A stretch of 64,000 nt of DNA from Salipaludibacillus sp047795645 (GTDB lineage: Bacteria > Bacillota > Bacilli > Bacillales > Salisediminibacteriaceae). The translations under genes and the position numbers were made by a program. Of this stretch, positions 61,550 through 64,000 are shown piece after piece; the stretch's first letter is position 1; each line of letters begins with the position of its first letter. Where the stretch lies: contig NZ_CP181045.1 in the NCBI RefSeq assembly GCF_047795645.1, positions 4,464,001-4,528,000 on the forward strand, given 5' to 3'. Below the pieces are notes generated by a model. The model was not told the DNA's origin and did not search any database. It saw only the letters and a list, made by a program, of their open reading frames with translations.

Positions 61550-61606
61550 TTTATACACAACGTAAACTTAAAATTGTACGAAGTTTATACTATTTTACGT
61601 TTATAC
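61550..61606 (+). promoter_or_regulatory. Three TTTATAC repeats, candidate GbsR/OpcR operator
   Basis: TTTATAC occurs at 61550-61556, 61584-61590 and 61600-61606 in the same orientation. A related GTAAACTT lies between them at 61562. They cover the divergent control region between the regulator and the importer operon, where a repressor would bind. Confidence 0.45.
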
Positions 61607-61690
61607 GACATTTTTAATATGATTGTTGTTTAGGTAGACTAAATGTTGTTGGAATAAATGAATCATTCGGTATTTTAAGGGGGAAGGCTT

Positions 61691-62821
61691 TTGATACAGC
61701 TAAAGAATATTAATAAGATCTATGATGATGGATTTCAAGCGTTAAAAGATATAGATCTCATATTTGAAGAAGGAAAAATCAATGTTCTAATTGGTCCTAG
61801 TGGTTGTGGGAAAACAACTACGATGAAACTATTAAATCGATTAACGGAGTACACAGGTGGTCAAATTTTAATAGACGAGAAAAATTTAAAAGAAATGAAT
61901 CCAATAGAACTACGTCGTCAAATGGGTTATGTCATCCAGAGTATTGGTTTATTTCCACATTTGACTATTTTCGACAATGTCGCTACTGTACCTAAACTAC
62001 TAAAATGGGACAAACAGCGAATAAAACAAAGAGTCGATGAACTTCTAAGAATGGTTAATCTTGAACCTGATACGTTTAGAAATCGTTATCCATCTGAATT
62101 AAGTGGTGGTCAGCAACAGCGAATTGGTGTTATTCGAGCATTAGCTGCTGAGCCTTCTACAATTCTTATGGACGAGCCTTTTAGTGCGCTAGATCCAATT
62201 AGTAGAGAACAACTACAAGATGAACTTATTCGTCTTCAAAAAGAGATTAATAAAACAATTGTTTTTGTTACGCATGATATGGATGAAGCGATAAAAATAG
62301 CCGATCAAATTATTTTAATGAAAGATGGCGAAATCATTCAAAAGGGGTCACCAAGTGAATTATTAGCAAATCCAGCCAATGATTTTGTGAAAGAGTTTAT
62401 TGGAACAGAACGATTAGAAAGCGCTAAAAAAATACCTGCACTAAGTGAATTTATCGAAGTTGATTGTCCATCTATTTCGCATACAATATCGAGCGATGAA
62501 GCTATTGAGATAATGATTAGGAATAATATGGCGGAAATTCCTGTTGTAGATTCGGATGGTAAATATGAAGGGGTAGTTAGTCTTTATAAAACTTTAGCAA
62601 ATAAACAAGGTAAGCTACTAGACTTAATAAATCGTCAAAATAATTCAATAGTGGAAAACACAGATATAAATACGGTGATGAAAGAAATTAGCAAGAACCC
62701 TAACCCTTCATCAGTATTACCAGTTATTTCGGAAACTGATAAATTGGTCGGCATTGTAGATCGAAGTCAGTTGTTTCAAGCTTTACACCAAATTTATGAG
62801 AGTAAGAGTGGTGGGGCTTAA
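61691..62821 (+). CDS. Osmoprotectant ABC transporter ATPase with CBS domains (OpuBA/OpuCA-like)
   Basis: The ATPase of a glycine betaine/carnitine/choline importer. Walker A is GPSGCGKTT, the signature LSGGQQQRIGVIRALA, Walker B ILMDEPFSALDP, and the H-loop FVTHDMDEA. A tandem CBS pair (about 255-370, including SDEAIEIMIRNNMAEIPVVDSDGKY) senses ionic strength or nucleotides. The 376 aa length fits OpuCA. TTG 61691 follows GGGGGAAGG. One base separates its stop from the permease start. Regulation by the divergent GbsR-type gene is likely. Confidence 0.95.
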   Translation: MIQLKNINKIYDDGFQALKDIDLIFEEGKINVLIGPSGCGKTTTMKLLNRLTEYTGGQILIDEKNLKEMNPIELRRQMGYVIQSIGLFPHLTIFDNVATVPKLLKWDKQRIKQRVDELLRMVNLEPDTFRNRYPSELSGGQQQRIGVIRALAAEPSTILMDEPFSALDPISREQLQDELIRLQKEINKTIVFVTHDMDEAIKIADQIILMKDGEIIQKGSPSELLANPANDFVKEFIGTERLESAKKIPALSEFIEVDCPSISHTISSDEAIEIMIRNNMAEIPVVDSDGKYEGVVSLYKTLANKQGKLLDLINRQNNSIVENTDINTVMKEISKNPNPSSVLPVISETDKLVGIVDRSQLFQALHQIYESKSGGA

Positions 62822-63463
62822 ATGGAATTAATCATGGATTACCTGATATTTTGGCAGGAAAGATATGAATCTATTTTGGGGTACACCTATGAGCATATTG
62901 TTATTTCTTTTTTCGTTATCTTTTTATCTGTAATAGTAACTGTTCCGCTAGCCGTCTACATGACAAAAATGAAAAGCGAAAAGGTAAAAAACCTGATTTT
63001 TAATATAGCTAACATCTTCCAAACGATTCCTACGGTTGCTTTATTAGCAATTATGATCCCAATTTTGGGAATTGGATTCAAGCCAGCGGTTGCGGCATTG
63101 TTTTTATATGCCCTTTTGCCATTATTACGAAACACCTACACAGGTGTACAATCAATTGATCCAGCTATTGTTGAATCAGCTAAAGGTATGGGGTTTAGCA
63201 CAACTCAACGGCTATTTAAAGTCGAACTTCCTGTAGCTCTTCCTTATGTTATGTCTGGAATACGCGTAACTACGGTTTATATTATAAGTTGGACGACACT
63301 TGCTGCTTTAATCGGTGCAGGTGGTTTAGGTGACTTAGTATTAGCCGGTATTGGATATAACGATAAACATATGATTTTCACAGGGACAATCCTGGCAATT
63401 GCAATTGCATTAATTTTAGATTTGATCTTTGGAAAAATCGAAAAAAAGTTTTCTAAAGTTTAA
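62822..63463 (+). CDS. Osmoprotectant ABC transporter permease (OpuBB/OpuCB-like)
   Basis: A 213 aa permease with five to six helices. NIFQTIPTVALLAIMIPILGIGFKPAVAALFLYALLPLLRNTYTGVQ is the OpuCB/OpuBB core, and PAIVESAKGMGFSTTQRLFKVELPVALPYVMSGIR the EAA loop. GAGGLGDLVLAGI is near the C-terminus. It directly follows the ATPase gene and precedes the binding protein. Confidence 0.95.
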   Translation: MELIMDYLIFWQERYESILGYTYEHIVISFFVIFLSVIVTVPLAVYMTKMKSEKVKNLIFNIANIFQTIPTVALLAIMIPILGIGFKPAVAALFLYALLPLLRNTYTGVQSIDPAIVESAKGMGFSTTQRLFKVELPVALPYVMSGIRVTTVYIISWTTLAALIGAGGLGDLVLAGIGYNDKHMIFTGTILAIAIALILDLIFGKIEKKFSKV

Positions 63464-63500
63464 TAAATATATTATATAGAAGAAAAGGGGATTTTTATTT

Positions 63501-64000
63501 ATGAGAAAGATGATATTTACGAGTTTAGTTACCGGAGTTTTACTTACCATGTCAGCATGTGGCAATAGTGGTTCGTCAGATGACTCAGAAGTATTTGAAT
63601 TTGGAGCGCAGAGAAATACGGATCCAAAAATAATGGCGGAAGTTGTGAAACAATTAGTAGAAGATCAAACAGATCATGAAGTAAATATTACTGAAGATAT
63701 TCCTGCTAGCCCACAAATAATGGCAGCAATCGATAGAGAAGAATTTGACTTTGCTTTACTATACTCTGGTGAAGTGTACAATAATCACTTTGATGATGAT
63801 CAAGTAGAGTATTCCACCGATCCTCAAGACACAATTATGCAAGCACAAGAACTGTTTGGTGAAGAGTATGACATGACTTGGTACGATTCCGTTGGATTTA
63901 GTAACCAATACGGTATTGCTATTCAAGGAGCGTTTGCAGAAGAAAATAACATCGTAACGATGACTGATTTAGGCGAATTTGCCGAAGACCTTACTTTAGG
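63501..64000 (+). CDS. Osmoprotectant-binding lipoprotein, partial (3' end outside window)
   Basis: The frame is open to the window end. A signal peptide with lipobox TMSAC gives C20, followed by GNSGSSDDSEVFEFGAQ. The domain (TDPKIMAEVVKQLVEDQT, IPASPQIMAAIDREEFDFALLYSGE) is the OpuBC/OpuCC type of substrate-binding protein for betaine, carnitine or choline. AAGGGG lies eleven bases before the ATG. A second permease (OpuBD/OpuCD) is expected beyond the window. Confidence 0.9.
   Translation, partial: MRKMIFTSLVTGVLLTMSACGNSGSSDDSEVFEFGAQRNTDPKIMAEVVKQLVEDQTDHEVNITEDIPASPQIMAAIDREEFDFALLYSGEVYNNHFDDDQVEYSTDPQDTIMQAQELFGEEYDMTWYDSVGFSNQYGIAIQGAFAEENNIVTMTDLGEFAEDLTL

Noticed and set aside
1..64000. 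tRNA/rRNA genes, CRISPR arrays, insertion sequences, prophage or attachment sites
   Set aside because: None seen on reading through the intergenic regions; no transposase, integrase or Cas-like protein among the frames. Faint tRNA-like folds cannot be fully excluded by eye.

Overview
The window is a chromosomal segment of a low-GC Gram-positive bacterium of the Bacillaceae. The evidence is the AT-rich sequence, AGGAGG-type ribosome binding sites, frequent TTG/GTG starts, CcpA-type cre sites, lipobox lipoproteins, a sigma-B-like promoter, and a gene order (yerA-yerB-yerC-pcrB-pcrA-ligA-camS, gatCAB, dgkB, rlmCD) that matches the Bacillus subtilis backbone. No rRNA, tRNA, CRISPR array, transposase or prophage gene was found.

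Region 1 (1-1120) is the end of an ECF-type vitamin transporter: the C-terminus of the ATPase and the EcfT membrane protein. Region 2 (1120-16800) is a glucuronoxylan/xylose island. It holds a XylR-type ROK repressor, a decayed GH39 beta-xylosidase, GH67 alpha-glucuronidase, mannonate dehydratase, an SDR fructuronate reductase, GH43 beta-xylosidase, a sugar ABC importer without its own ATPase, a divergent DUF624 membrane protein, xylose isomerase and xylulokinase. Together they import aldouronates and xylo-oligosaccharides, split off (methyl)glucuronate, and send xylose to xylulose 5-phosphate and the uronate towards 2-keto-3-deoxygluconate. Two XylR-like operators, each overlapping a promoter, precede the importer and xylA.

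Region 3 (16805-42352) is the housekeeping backbone: a YerA deaminase homologue, DUF3048 lipoprotein, YerC, heptaprenylglyceryl-phosphate synthase, PcrA helicase, NAD-dependent DNA ligase, CamS, the GatCAB amidotransferase, DgkB lipid kinase and the RlmCD rRNA methyltransferase. Accessory genes sit in two gaps. Between gatB and dgkB are small membrane proteins, a GNAT enzyme and a candidate structured RNA. Between dgkB and rlmCD are an ABC-2 exporter, stress-type DUF5665/DUF948 proteins, nupC-deoC and a SEC-C protein.

Region 4 (42657-59281) is a second carbohydrate island. It encodes a membrane-anchored secreted esterase, a GH43 enzyme, a J-domain-like membrane protein, a GanR-like LacI regulator, a second ATPase-less ABC importer, a DUF624 protein, a heparinase II/III-like lyase, a GH88 unsaturated glucuronyl hydrolase, a GH35 beta-galactosidase and a DUF2264 protein. 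The set points to an acidic, galactose- and glucuronate-containing polysaccharide, possibly arabinogalactan-like; the substrate is inferred.

Region 5 (59444-64000) has an MFS transporter, a GbsR-type regulator and the first three genes of an OpuB/OpuC-type osmoprotectant importer, the last cut by the window end. The least explained parts are the orphan transcription unit near 32.2-32.5 kb, the collapsed GH39 gene, the multi-hairpin spacer near 7.5 kb, and the leader upstream of the second importer.
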